This document shows positions 1 to 6,513 of a DNA stretch of 28,789 nt, piece after piece. The translations under genes were made by a program, and so were the position numbers. A model generated the notes under the pieces. It was given only the letters and a program-made list of their open reading frames with translations, searched no databases and had not been told where the DNA came from. This stretch comes from a virus, in IMG/VR virus record IMGVR_UViG_3300036761_000812, positions 1 to 28,789 of that record. The stretch is one strand, 5' to 3'. How positions within the stretch are numbered: the stretch's first letter is position 1; every line of letters begins with the position of its first letter.

Positions 1-569
1 GGTATGAAGCCGACGATGTGATTGCGGAATTAGCCAAAAAGTACTCTTCTCAATTTCAATCATTTGGTAGTAAGTCAAAGATAGTTATTCTTTCCGCCGA
101 TAAAGATATGTTACAATTAGTAGACGCAAGAATAACAGTAGCTACTTTTTCTAATAATAATTTTACAGAATACGATACTGATAAAGTATTAAATAAATTT
201 GGAGTGACTCCTGATTATTTATCGGATTATTTTTCTTTAATAGGTGATAATAGTGATAATGTACCTGGGGTAGAAGGTATAGGCCCCAAAATAGCTTATA
301 AACTTTTGAACGATAATGGGAAGATACAAGTTTGGTTTAATAATATACCTAACATAAACGCTACCGATAGCGTTAAACAAAAACTTATTAATAACAGAGA
401 GACTTTAGTGTTAAGTAAGAAGTTAATTTCCTTGAAGTTACATAGTACTCCTTTGCAAAAATTAGATTTTAATACTATCGCCTCTCCCGATTTTATATTT
501 GATAAGTATGAAATGAAGAAACTTAGACCTCATAATTTTTTATTTACTGAAAAGGGAGAATTAATATGA
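1..569 (+). CDS. 5'-3' exonuclease (flap endonuclease, Pol I N-domain type), 5' end missing
   Basis: Partial gene running in from the left edge; the reading frame is open from base 3. The visible part opens with YEADDVIAELAKK, the conserved metal-binding acidic motif of the Pol I-type 5'-3' exonuclease/FEN family. It continues with ILSADKDMLQLV and then GDNSDNVPGVEGIGPKIA, which combines the acidic GDxSDN motif with the helix-hairpin-helix (H3TH) DNA-binding element. Such enzymes remove RNA primers and flaps during replication. About the first 110-120 residues of a normal enzyme lie outside the window. No polymerase domain follows, so this is a stand-alone exonuclease. The stop overlaps the next start (ATGA at 566), which indicates translational coupling. 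Family assignment is secure; the role in phage replication is inferred. Confidence 0.9.
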   Translation, partial: YEADDVIAELAKKYSSQFQSFGSKSKIVILSADKDMLQLVDARITVATFSNNNFTEYDTDKVLNKFGVTPDYLSDYFSLIGDNSDNVPGVEGIGPKIAYKLLNDNGKIQVWFNNIPNINATDSVKQKLINNRETLVLSKKLISLKLHSTPLQKLDFNTIASPDFIFDKYEMKKLRPHNFLFTEKGELI

Positions 570-862
570 AAAAGATAACTTGGCAAGGACAAATCTTTGA
601 TTCAATTATAGCCTTTGATTGTAGAGTTGTAAAACTTAATAATTATTTTATTGTTATACCTATTAGTGTTAAAGAATATAGGGATAAGAATCCAACACAG
701 GCCAAAGTTATTATTAAAGAAAAAGCAAAAGTAACCGAATTTATTATCTATGATGACTATGGTAAACCTTATTATATGGTTATTCCTAATACAATGAAAG
801 AAGAGATTGAATTCGCCAAACAATCTGCAATAAAAGAAAATTTAATTAAGGGAGAAATTTGA
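566..862 (+). CDS. Hypothetical protein, 98 aa
   Basis: I do not recognise this protein. It is a small mixed alpha/beta protein with beta-rich stretches (YFIVIPISV, VTEFIIYDDYGKPYYMVI) and a basic, helical C-terminus. It has no Cys pairs, signal peptide or membrane segment. The start overlaps the stop of the exonuclease gene by four bases, with GGGAG at 554-558 as ribosome binding site, and the stop directly abuts the ATG of the next gene. It is therefore part of the same tight operon as the exonuclease and primase and is probably a replication-region accessory gene. Confidence 0.7.
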   Translation: MKKITWQGQIFDSIIAFDCRVVKLNNYFIVIPISVKEYRDKNPTQAKVIIKEKAKVTEFIIYDDYGKPYYMVIPNTMKEEIEFAKQSAIKENLIKGEI

Positions 863-1120
863 ATGTTAATAACTAAAAAAGATATGGAAAGGATAAAAGC
901 CGAATCTGATAAATCTAAAAAACAATTTAAGAACCGAGCTTTAATGGTTATCGAAACTTTAGTTGGCGGCGATATTAATTATGGCAACATAGAAACTATG
1001 AAAATAGATATTTATGAAACAGCTCACGTTGCTTTAGGGGATTGTAAGAACGAACATTTAGACTGGCGAGACAAAGTAGAAAAACATTTTAAGGCTTTTG
1101 AAAAAGCAGGTTTAATTTAA
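863..1120 (+). CDS. Hypothetical protein, 85 aa
   Basis: Unrecognised, short, mostly helical and highly charged. It starts immediately after the preceding TGA, with GGGAGA upstream (850-855). The N-terminal 30 residues are Lys/Glu-rich (KKDMERIKAESDKSKK) and could form a helix. The middle has a Gly/Asn/Asp turn (VGGDINYGN). There are two Cys-free halves and no membrane segment. It is co-transcribed with the exonuclease and primase genes. Confidence 0.65.
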   Translation: MLITKKDMERIKAESDKSKKQFKNRALMVIETLVGGDINYGNIETMKIDIYETAHVALGDCKNEHLDWRDKVEKHFKAFEKAGLI

Positions 1121-1152
1121 TAATTAGGAGTTTAAATTAAAATTTTATCAAT

Positions 1153-1359
1153 ATGGCACGTACTACAAAAAAGAATAGATATATGGGGTTTAGTTTAGGT
1201 AAACCTTACTATAGATATGCATCTTCTTTAAAGGAGGCTAAGAACCTCTTAAGGAAAGCTGCCTTAGAGGAAGTAGGTAAATATAACTTTAACGAGGTAG
1301 CTATCGAAGATCCCCCTGGTTCTAATAAGTATAAAAAAATAGCTACTACTATTTTATAG
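1153..1359 (+). CDS. Hypothetical small basic protein, 68 aa
   Basis: Unrecognised. The N-terminus is strongly basic (MARTTKKNRYMGF) and the middle helix is Lys/Arg-rich (SSLKEAKNLLRKAA), so nucleic-acid binding is possible but not shown. The only AGGAG (1126-1130) lies 22 bases upstream of the ATG, which is longer than usual. No closer in-frame ATG, GTG or TTG exists because TAA occurs in frame at 1138. The next gene begins two bases after its stop. Confidence 0.6.
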   Translation: MARTTKKNRYMGFSLGKPYYRYASSLKEAKNLLRKAALEEVGKYNFNEVAIEDPPGSNKYKKIATTIL

Positions 1360-1361
1360 TT

Positions 1362-2168
1362 ATGCCTTTAGATACTACTCAGATATTAACTAATTATCAA
1401 TCTTATACTTCCTTTTTATTGAAGATACAAAAACTCTTCACTCATTATCTTTATAAAAATAGCGAAGCTTTACAATATGTTTATTCGCGACAGATAAACG
1501 ACGACTACATTCAATACTATAAGATTGGCTTCGATCCTGGTATTGAAAAGATAAAAGAATTCGTTATTATGAATAAATTACCTTTTGAACTTTTATATGA
1601 TACTAGGGTACTAATTACTAAAGAAGATAAAGAATACGATGTACTTTCCGAAAGGATAGTATTTCCTTTAGAAGATGTTTTAGGTAACATAACCGGTTTT
1701 AGTGGTAGAATATGGACTAAAGAACAAGAAACTCTTTATGCTTCTAAATATACTCCTAAGTATATAAATACTTCCTCTAGTGATATTTTTTCTAAATCGT
1801 TAATATTGTATAACTTAAGAAACGCTATTCCTTTTATACAGAAACAAAATTGTTGTATATTAGTTGAAGGTATGATGGATGTGATATCTCTTTTTATGAG
1901 AGACGTTAGAAACGTAGTGGCGCCTTGCGGGACTTCTCTTACTCAAGAACATGCTTATTTACTAAAGTATTTTACAGATGAAGTAATAATACTTTATGAC
2001 GGTGATGAACCTGGTAAGAAGTCTGCTTCTAAGGTTTTTGAATTATTAACTAAAACTAAAATTTCCGCTTATATAGTTTCCCTACCCTCTGGCGATCCCG
2101 ATTCCTTTATAAAACAATTCGATAAGGACTATCTCTTAAGATACATTTCCGATAACCGTACCGCTTGA
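1362..2168 (+). CDS. DnaG-type primase, TOPRIM catalytic core only
   Basis: Resembles the RNA-polymerase core of bacterial DnaG. Visible elements in order: YYKIGFDPG (about 52-60), RIVFPLEDVLGNITGFSGR (98-116), PKYINTSSSDIFSK (132-145), the TOPRIM glutamate in LVEGMMDV (E169), APCGTSLT (187-194), the TOPRIM DxD in LYDGDEPGKK (D213, D215), and a further Asp in SGDPDSF (D245). The length of 268 aa is about half of DnaG. The N-terminal zinc-binding domain and the C-terminal helicase-interaction domain are absent, so template recognition and helicase coupling must come from other proteins or be dispensed with. No clear ribosome binding site is seen; the start lies two bases after the previous stop. 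The zinc ribbons elsewhere in the window are too distant to be linked to it. Confidence 0.85.
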   Translation: MPLDTTQILTNYQSYTSFLLKIQKLFTHYLYKNSEALQYVYSRQINDDYIQYYKIGFDPGIEKIKEFVIMNKLPFELLYDTRVLITKEDKEYDVLSERIVFPLEDVLGNITGFSGRIWTKEQETLYASKYTPKYINTSSSDIFSKSLILYNLRNAIPFIQKQNCCILVEGMMDVISLFMRDVRNVVAPCGTSLTQEHAYLLKYFTDEVIILYDGDEPGKKSASKVFELLTKTKISAYIVSLPSGDPDSFIKQFDKDYLLRYISDNRTA

Positions 2169-2192
2169 AACTTTAGACTTAATCTCTATAAT
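2165..2192 (+). promoter_or_regulatory. Likely sigma70-type promoter for the tail module
   Basis: TTGAAA (2165-2170) and TATAAT (2187-2192) are separated by 16 bases. They sit at the end of the primase gene and about 80 bases before the sheath gene, which has a strong GGAGGA site. The position at the boundary between replication and structural genes fits a late promoter, but host sigma specificity is unknown. Confidence 0.45.
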
Positions 2193-2269
2193 TATTGTTG
2201 TAAAGTAAAAAATTTGACGCGAAGAAGTTGTTTTTTGTGATTAGAAAAATTTAATTTTGGAGGAATATT

Positions 2270-3727
2270 ATGTCCGCTATTTATACCCCGCCAGGAGTGG
2301 ATGTTGAAGTACTAGATAACCCCAGACTTATCAATTTAGGCGAAGCCGCGAGAATTACAGCTATAGTAGGAATGGGACCTACCACAAGAATTGTAGCCGA
2401 TGAGGCCCTTGTTAGAGGTACTGGTTCTATTGATTACTTAAGTAACTATCCCGGTACTAATTTTAGCGTATCTCAGATAGCTGAGTATCCTGGTTTATAT
2501 TCAGGACTTGTTAATTATATACTTCGTTCCTCTGGAGGAGGTTTATATAGTTTAGCTACCGCATCTATTAACGCTACTGGTTATATTACGTGGCCTGGAG
2601 GTACTGTTACTGATATACCTTCCGCAGGTACTACTTATTACGTATCTTATACTTTTAATGTTCCTGATTCCCAATATACACCTTCCTTGTTTAACGATAA
2701 GCAGATGATTAAAGCTAAATTTGGTGCCGAAAGCGTATCAACAGGTATCCTTTCTATAGCTGGTTCTATTAACTTGGAGAACGGACCACCCGCAGTAATG
2801 TTATGTCAATCTCAGGGTTCTTCTTATAATGAACAATCCTATAAGGATGCTATCGATAAGTTAAAAAAATATGATTTCGTCGAGCAGGTTGTAGTAGTAT
2901 TTCCATCAGGTTCTGTAACTAGAGCACAGCAAGAAACTATTTTAACTTATGCTTTTAATCATGTATTAAGTATGGGGCAGAGCCGAAAAGAAAGAGGCCT
3001 TGTATCAGGTTCTCCTTCTTCACTTTACGCGTCTGGAGGTTTTGATATTATTGGCACTCCTGCAACTTCAGGTACCTATACATATAGGTCCACTGCAATC
3101 AAACAGAAGAATAGTATTTACGCGGTCCCTTCTGTTTGCTACAGAGTAGATGAAAGCGGAAATACCATGTTGTTAGATGGTAATTTTGCAGCTGCTGCTA
3201 TTGCTGGAAAACAATGCTCTCAGCGTTTAAGAAGTACTCCTATTACTGGAATGGCTATTACAGGTGTTACGATGGATGATGAGAAATGGAACGATTCTGA
3301 AATGAATTTCCTCGCATCCAGTGGTTGTTTAGTATTACAAAGTAAATCTGGAATAATTAAAATAAGAGATGCTATTACAACAGATCCAGCAAATGCGGAT
3401 ACTCAAGAAATGAGTGTTATATCTCAGGAAAGATTAGTTAAAAGATCTTTAAGAAATGGTTTAGAGAATACCTACAAAGGTAAGGGTAAAGTTATATTAC
3501 CGACAACTCCTAATGATGTTATAGCAACTACTGAAGCTATATTAAGAACTTTAGTTAAAGAAGGAGAGATATACGGTTACGGAACTATTGATGATCCTGT
3601 TACAGGCGAGACTAAAATATCTGCTAAACAAAACTCAACGGAACCGAGAGCAATCGATGTGACATGCAGTGTGAAATACTTATACCCTTTAAAATGGATT
3701 CGCGTGACTGTCAGTACGTACGTCTAG
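2270..3727 (+). CDS. Contractile tail sheath protein
   Basis: 485 aa. The N-terminus (YTPPGVDVEVLDNPR) matches the extended N-terminal strand with a PGV motif common to phage sheath proteins. The central region carries the usual variable beta domains. The C-terminal third has the conserved pattern of a sheath core: ITGMAITGVTMDD, a region of loss of conserved length, then ISQERLVKRSLRNGLE, and a beta-rich ending (VTCSVKYLYPLKWIRVTVS). Sheath subunits stack around the tail tube and contract on infection. GGAGGA at 2257-2262 gives a strong translation start. It is the first gene after the probable promoter at 2165-2192, and the tube gene follows at 4343, as expected for a myovirus tail operon. 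Confidence 0.85.
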   Translation: MSAIYTPPGVDVEVLDNPRLINLGEAARITAIVGMGPTTRIVADEALVRGTGSIDYLSNYPGTNFSVSQIAEYPGLYSGLVNYILRSSGGGLYSLATASINATGYITWPGGTVTDIPSAGTTYYVSYTFNVPDSQYTPSLFNDKQMIKAKFGAESVSTGILSIAGSINLENGPPAVMLCQSQGSSYNEQSYKDAIDKLKKYDFVEQVVVVFPSGSVTRAQQETILTYAFNHVLSMGQSRKERGLVSGSPSSLYASGGFDIIGTPATSGTYTYRSTAIKQKNSIYAVPSVCYRVDESGNTMLLDGNFAAAAIAGKQCSQRLRSTPITGMAITGVTMDDEKWNDSEMNFLASSGCLVLQSKSGIIKIRDAITTDPANADTQEMSVISQERLVKRSLRNGLENTYKGKGKVILPTTPNDVIATTEAILRTLVKEGEIYGYGTIDDPVTGETKISAKQNSTEPRAIDVTCSVKYLYPLKWIRVTVSTYV

Positions 3728-3796
3728 GCGTAAAAATTATGGAATCTTTGATATTGAAAATAAATCAATTTATATCTTCCGTTACCGTTAGCATCT

Positions 3797-3976
3797 ATGT
3801 ATAATTGCTCAGCAATGGTAATATTTGCTTTATTGTTGATGTTTCTTTTAATAGTACACACAGCTATACTTTTTGTATTGACATCATTTTATAAAGCTTA
3901 TATTAATAAAAAAGAAGAAAAGACATTACGTTTAACTAAGACGATAATTGTTCAAAAACTAAAAAAAGGAAAATAA
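3797..3976 (+). CDS. Small single-pass membrane protein, 59 aa
   Basis: Open frame from ATG 3797 to TAA 3974-3976. It encodes a hydrophobic segment (about residues 6-32, AMVIFALLLMFLLIVHTAI and beyond) followed by a strongly basic tail (KKEEKTLRLTKT, ending KKGK), the usual form of an N-out/C-in single-pass protein. It fills most of the 250-base gap between sheath and the next gene, and its last codons contain the AGGA ribosome binding site of that gene. No Shine-Dalgarno precedes its own start. A 21-codon frame (3739-3804) overlaps it and could couple translation. The membrane-protein shape supports a real gene; the function is unknown. Confidence 0.5.
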   Translation: MYNCSAMVIFALLLMFLLIVHTAILFVLTSFYKAYINKKEEKTLRLTKTIIVQKLKKGK

Positions 3977-3977
3977 C

Positions 3978-4295
3978 ATGTTCGAATTACAAGCAGATCA
4001 GTTTGGCCTTATAAATTATGCATTTACAGATGATGACGGCGTAACTCCAGCGGATGTTACTTCTATCGATGTTACTTCTTCTAACCCGGAATTTTTAGAA
4101 GTAGTAGCAGAACCCAAGACCGAAGTAGGTATATATCCCTACAGACTGAATCATAAAGGAATTGGGGTTGGTACCTTGGATATGTTCGCAGAAGCTTGGG
4201 TTGATAAACCACCGTTTACCGATCAAGAAGCTTTTTCGACTATTCCAAATATAGCTGAAGGTTTCTCTAAGAGCATTGTGATAAACGAATTATAA
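3978..4295 (+). CDS. Small Ig-like (Big-type) beta protein, 105 aa
   Basis: Starts eight bases after AGGA (3967-3970). The sequence is beta-rich and reads like one bacterial Ig-like domain: VTSIDVTSSNPEFLEVV in the middle, then GIYPYRLNHKGIGVGTLDM, a pattern seen in Big-type folds where a Ser-Asn-Pro turn and a Gly-rich strand occur. It has no Cys, signal peptide or membrane segment. It lies between sheath and tube, so a virion decoration or tail-associated role is plausible. The Ig-like call is by eye and modest. Confidence 0.5.
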   Translation: MFELQADQFGLINYAFTDDDGVTPADVTSIDVTSSNPEFLEVVAEPKTEVGIYPYRLNHKGIGVGTLDMFAEAWVDKPPFTDQEAFSTIPNIAEGFSKSIVINEL

Positions 4296-4297
4296 AC

Positions 4298-4326
4298 TTA
4301 AGTAACAGAAGTACTTAAATATTTTT
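4298..4326 (+). terminator. Weak AT-rich hairpin, possible leaky terminator
   Basis: TTAAGTA (4298-4304) pairs perfectly with TACTTAA (4312-4318) around a 7-base loop and is followed by ATATTTTTA. The stem is A/T only apart from one G-C pair, so at best it attenuates transcription between the Ig-like gene and the tube gene. It could also be an RNA-processing site or chance. Confidence 0.25.
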
Positions 4327-4342
4327 AGAAGGAGTATTTTAA

Positions 4343-4795
4343 ATGACTAGAATCCCGAATACCACTACGGTTGCTTCCTACGCATATACTGTTAAAGCAA
4401 ACGGTGATGTTATTGGTACTCTTCAAGGTTTCAATCCTACCGCAAATAGGACTCTTGAAAGAATAAGAGAAATCATGAACACTTTAGAAGATATTGTAGA
4501 AATAATACCTGGTAGAACTGAGTTTAGTATTACTTTAGATAGGTTAGAAACTTATAATAAAAGTATGATGGAAGCTCTTGGTTTTTCTACTTTCGAGGAT
4601 ATCTCTAAAGTAACTGATCCTATTCAGATAGTAGAGGAAGTAAGAGGACCTGTATCTTCAGGACCTTCTACTAGAATTATTACTTATGAACGTTGCTGGA
4701 TACAATCATGGGGCAAAACTATTAGGGAAGGTACTATTACCGTAACCGAAAACGTAACTCTTTGGCCCGAAAGAATCATAACTTCTAGACAATAA
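4343..4795 (+). CDS. Tail tube protein (putative)
   Basis: 150 aa, the usual size of a myovirus inner tube subunit, encoded shortly after the sheath gene. Features consistent with a tube fold: a beta start (ASYAYTVKANGDVIGTLQGFNP), a helix (RTLERIREIMNT), then VEIIPGRTEFSITLDRLETYNKSMMEALGF, and a C-terminal beta hairpin (CWIQSWGKTIREGTITVTENVTLWP). A pattern of self-association strands with a conserved Trp near the end is common in this family. The AAGGAG site lies at 4329-4334. The assignment relies on order and length as much as on sequence. Confidence 0.65.
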   Translation: MTRIPNTTTVASYAYTVKANGDVIGTLQGFNPTANRTLERIREIMNTLEDIVEIIPGRTEFSITLDRLETYNKSMMEALGFSTFEDISKVTDPIQIVEEVRGPVSSGPSTRIITYERCWIQSWGKTIREGTITVTENVTLWPERIITSRQ

Positions 4796-4823
4796 TTACT
4801 TATAAACAAAAACAAGGTGTAAA

Positions 4824-5024
4824 ATGGACGATCTCAAAAATAAAATTACCAATATTATAGCAATTTTAGTTGCTCTTGGTACCGTAATAGCAACCGCTCT
4901 TGACCGTGTGCCGGAAGGAGCGAAGTGGTATATATGGGTAGGTGCCGTTGTAATAGCTGTTATAGCTTGGTTTGTTGGTAAAAATCCAGATGGTACTGCA
5001 AAAAAGAAACCCGTTATACAGTAA
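4824..5024 (+). CDS. Holin-like small membrane protein, 66 aa
   Basis: Two hydrophobic segments (about 9-25, ITNIIAILVALGTVIAT, and 35-52, WYIWVGAVVIAVIAWFV) are separated by a short charged turn (LDRVPEGAK). A basic C-terminal tail (KKKP) follows. Size, two-segment topology and charged tail match class II holins. It is the last gene before a strong terminator. The amidase gene, a possible partner, is 7 kb away at 12344, so the lysis role is only probable; it could equally be another small phage membrane protein. Confidence 0.55.
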   Translation: MDDLKNKITNIIAILVALGTVIATALDRVPEGAKWYIWVGAVVIAVIAWFVGKNPDGTAKKKPVIQ

Positions 5025-5030
5025 TGGGTT
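5008..5030 (+). other. Hairpin overlapping the holin-like stop codon
   Basis: AACCCGTTA (5008-5016) pairs with TAATGGGTT (5022-5030), nine pairs with one G-U, around a 5-base loop. It includes the TAA stop of the holin-like gene. A T-run begins about 17 bases later (5048-5056), too far for a standard terminator. It may protect the mRNA 3' end or assist the main terminator just downstream. Confidence 0.35.
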
Positions 5031-5064
5031 TAACCGCTAATTAAGTATTTTTTTTTAATACCAT

Positions 5065-5113
5065 GGAGAAGTCACTCTGAGTATTTTAATACTCATTTGA
5101 CTTCTCCTTTTTT
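5065..5113 (+). terminator. Strong intrinsic (Rho-independent) terminator
   Basis: GGAGAAGTCA (5065-5074) pairs perfectly with TGACTTCTCC (5098-5107). Within this arm lies a second perfect stem, GAGTATT/AATACTC (5079-5094). The outer stem is followed directly by six T residues (5108-5113). It points in the + direction only and ends the sheath-tube-holin transcript. Confidence 0.85.
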
Positions 5114-5134
5114 ATTCAAACATACGAGGGCCTT

Positions 5135-5839
5135 ATGAGACTACAAGAAGTAATTCCTATTAACCCCGTCGCGAGTTCCTTAGAGGAATTAGGAGCTTTA
5201 GGGGGTACTGGTCTTTATAAAATAAAACCTTTTAAGGACTGGAAAGGAGCGCCCGTTTGGAAAGAGAAAATCTTTACTTTTCGGCTTTGTAACGCTGGAG
5301 AAATTTTGGATATAGCATCTACAGTTAAAAGTACTTCTGAGAATGAAAGAATCATAGATACTAAAATTGAAGTTCTATCTCGCGCTTTACATTTGGTAAA
5401 TGAGAGTCCTTTAATATCCCAAGAGGAACTTACTAAGTATAACGAAAACAATAAAACCGAATTTTCCTCCCAAAGGGAATGGATTGCGGTATACTTAAAG
5501 AACTTAGAAAATGTAGTACTTAATAGATTATATGCAATCTATGAGGCGTTGGAGTATAAACAAATTCGACAATTACAGGGAGTAGTTCAAAGCGGTATTA
5601 ACGGGGTTAATTATCCTAAAGCCTTAATCCCTGAAGGTTCCCTATATTTACAATATTCGTTACCCGAAATACTTACTTCCGATGAAATAGCAAACAATCC
5701 CGATTACTTAGAATCATTTGATATAGAGGAAAAAGAAGAGAAAGAAGTAGCCTCTGTTCCTGAAGTCGAAGTAGAAAAACCTAATACTGGAGATTCTTTT
5801 GAGGAACGCAAACAACGAAGGGAAGAAGAAGGCTCTTAA
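5135..5839 (+). CDS. Putative tail assembly chaperone, first frame
   Basis: 234 aa with no motif I can name outright. Position (between tail tube and tape measure), size, a mostly helical middle (REWIAVYLKNLENVVLNRLYAIYEALEY) and a long acidic, low-complexity C-terminus (DIEEKEEKEVASVPEVEVEKP) are typical of phage tail assembly chaperones that coat the tape measure protein. The end overlaps the next gene by 41 bases in another frame, the arrangement in which many phages make a fused chaperone by ribosomal frameshift. GAGGG at 5126-5130 is the ribosome binding site. The function is inferred mainly from context. Confidence 0.55.
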   Translation: MRLQEVIPINPVASSLEELGALGGTGLYKIKPFKDWKGAPVWKEKIFTFRLCNAGEILDIASTVKSTSENERIIDTKIEVLSRALHLVNESPLISQEELTKYNENNKTEFSSQREWIAVYLKNLENVVLNRLYAIYEALEYKQIRQLQGVVQSGINGVNYPKALIPEGSLYLQYSLPEILTSDEIANNPDYLESFDIEEKEEKEVASVPEVEVEKPNTGDSFEERKQRREEEGS

Positions 5840-6512
5840 AGTACAGTTTAGTTATGATGATATAACTAATCTTCTTTTTAACAACCAGTTTCCTAAATAT
5901 GAAACTTATCCTTTCAAGAAATGGAAACATTCCCTTTTAAGAAATATTCCCGTTGCTTTTGAAATAAGACATTCTGATAGGAGTAATATTGCTCCTAAGA
6001 ACTTGCTTTCCGCTAAAATATACTTAAACCATAACCTTTTAAAAACACCTTCTTTACTTTCGTTACCCCCTGTAGTTTTTTACTATTTAGTGGATGCTTA
6101 CGCAGAAGTTCATACAATTTGGCAGGAATATTTTTATGAGAATATTTCTGAATATTGTAAAAATCCTTTTTCTATTGTTAAATGGAATGAAGTAAAATAT
6201 AATGGAATTCCTGGAAAAAGAACCGTTGAGAAGGCTATATGGGTTACTACTTGTGCTACTAAGGATAGAGAATTTTGGATGGATTTTGCTATCTCTATGA
6301 GAGAAAGTTTGTTAGGCTGGCTAAACCCTAAAATGTATGAAGTTTACCAGCAAAAGAAAGAAAAAACCAGGTATAATGTAAAGTATGATGAATTTCGATT
6401 GGCTATGGCAGAAGGAAGAATAAAAGATTTAGATGGCAAGTTACCAGATGATATATTAGAACCGGTAGATGAAAACAGCTTTTCAAATGAAGATTACGAT
6501 ATAGTGAAATAA
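5799..6512 (+). CDS. Putative tail assembly chaperone, second frame (TTG start or frameshift product)
   Basis: 237 aa, overlapping the upstream gene by 41 bases in the +1 frame. No ATG occurs near its beginning. The first usable codon is TTG 5799, with GGAG (5789-5792) six bases upstream, so independent initiation is possible. A +1 (or -2) ribosomal frameshift out of the preceding gene is the alternative, for example at the TCT-TAA stop context (5834-5839) or at the CGA-AGG codons (5815-5820). The protein is mixed and Trp/Tyr-rich (WKHSLLRNIPVAFEIRH, ISMRESLLGWLNPKMYEVY), with an acidic C-terminus. It directly precedes the tape measure gene. The role is inferred from order. Confidence 0.5.
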   Translation: MRNANNEGKKKALKVQFSYDDITNLLFNNQFPKYETYPFKKWKHSLLRNIPVAFEIRHSDRSNIAPKNLLSAKIYLNHNLLKTPSLLSLPPVVFYYLVDAYAEVHTIWQEYFYENISEYCKNPFSIVKWNEVKYNGIPGKRTVEKAIWVTTCATKDREFWMDFAISMRESLLGWLNPKMYEVYQQKKEKTRYNVKYDEFRLAMAEGRIKDLDGKLPDDILEPVDENSFSNEDYDIVK

Positions 6513-6513
6513 G

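Noticed and set aside
2214-2243. Second promoter candidate TTGACG (2214) before the sheath gene
   Set aside because: The -35 is good, but no acceptable -10 lies 16-18 bases downstream (only TGATTA).
3739-3804. 21-codon frame (MESLIL...) after the sheath gene
   Set aside because: Very short, no ribosome binding site; mentioned only as a possible coupling leader for the membrane protein.
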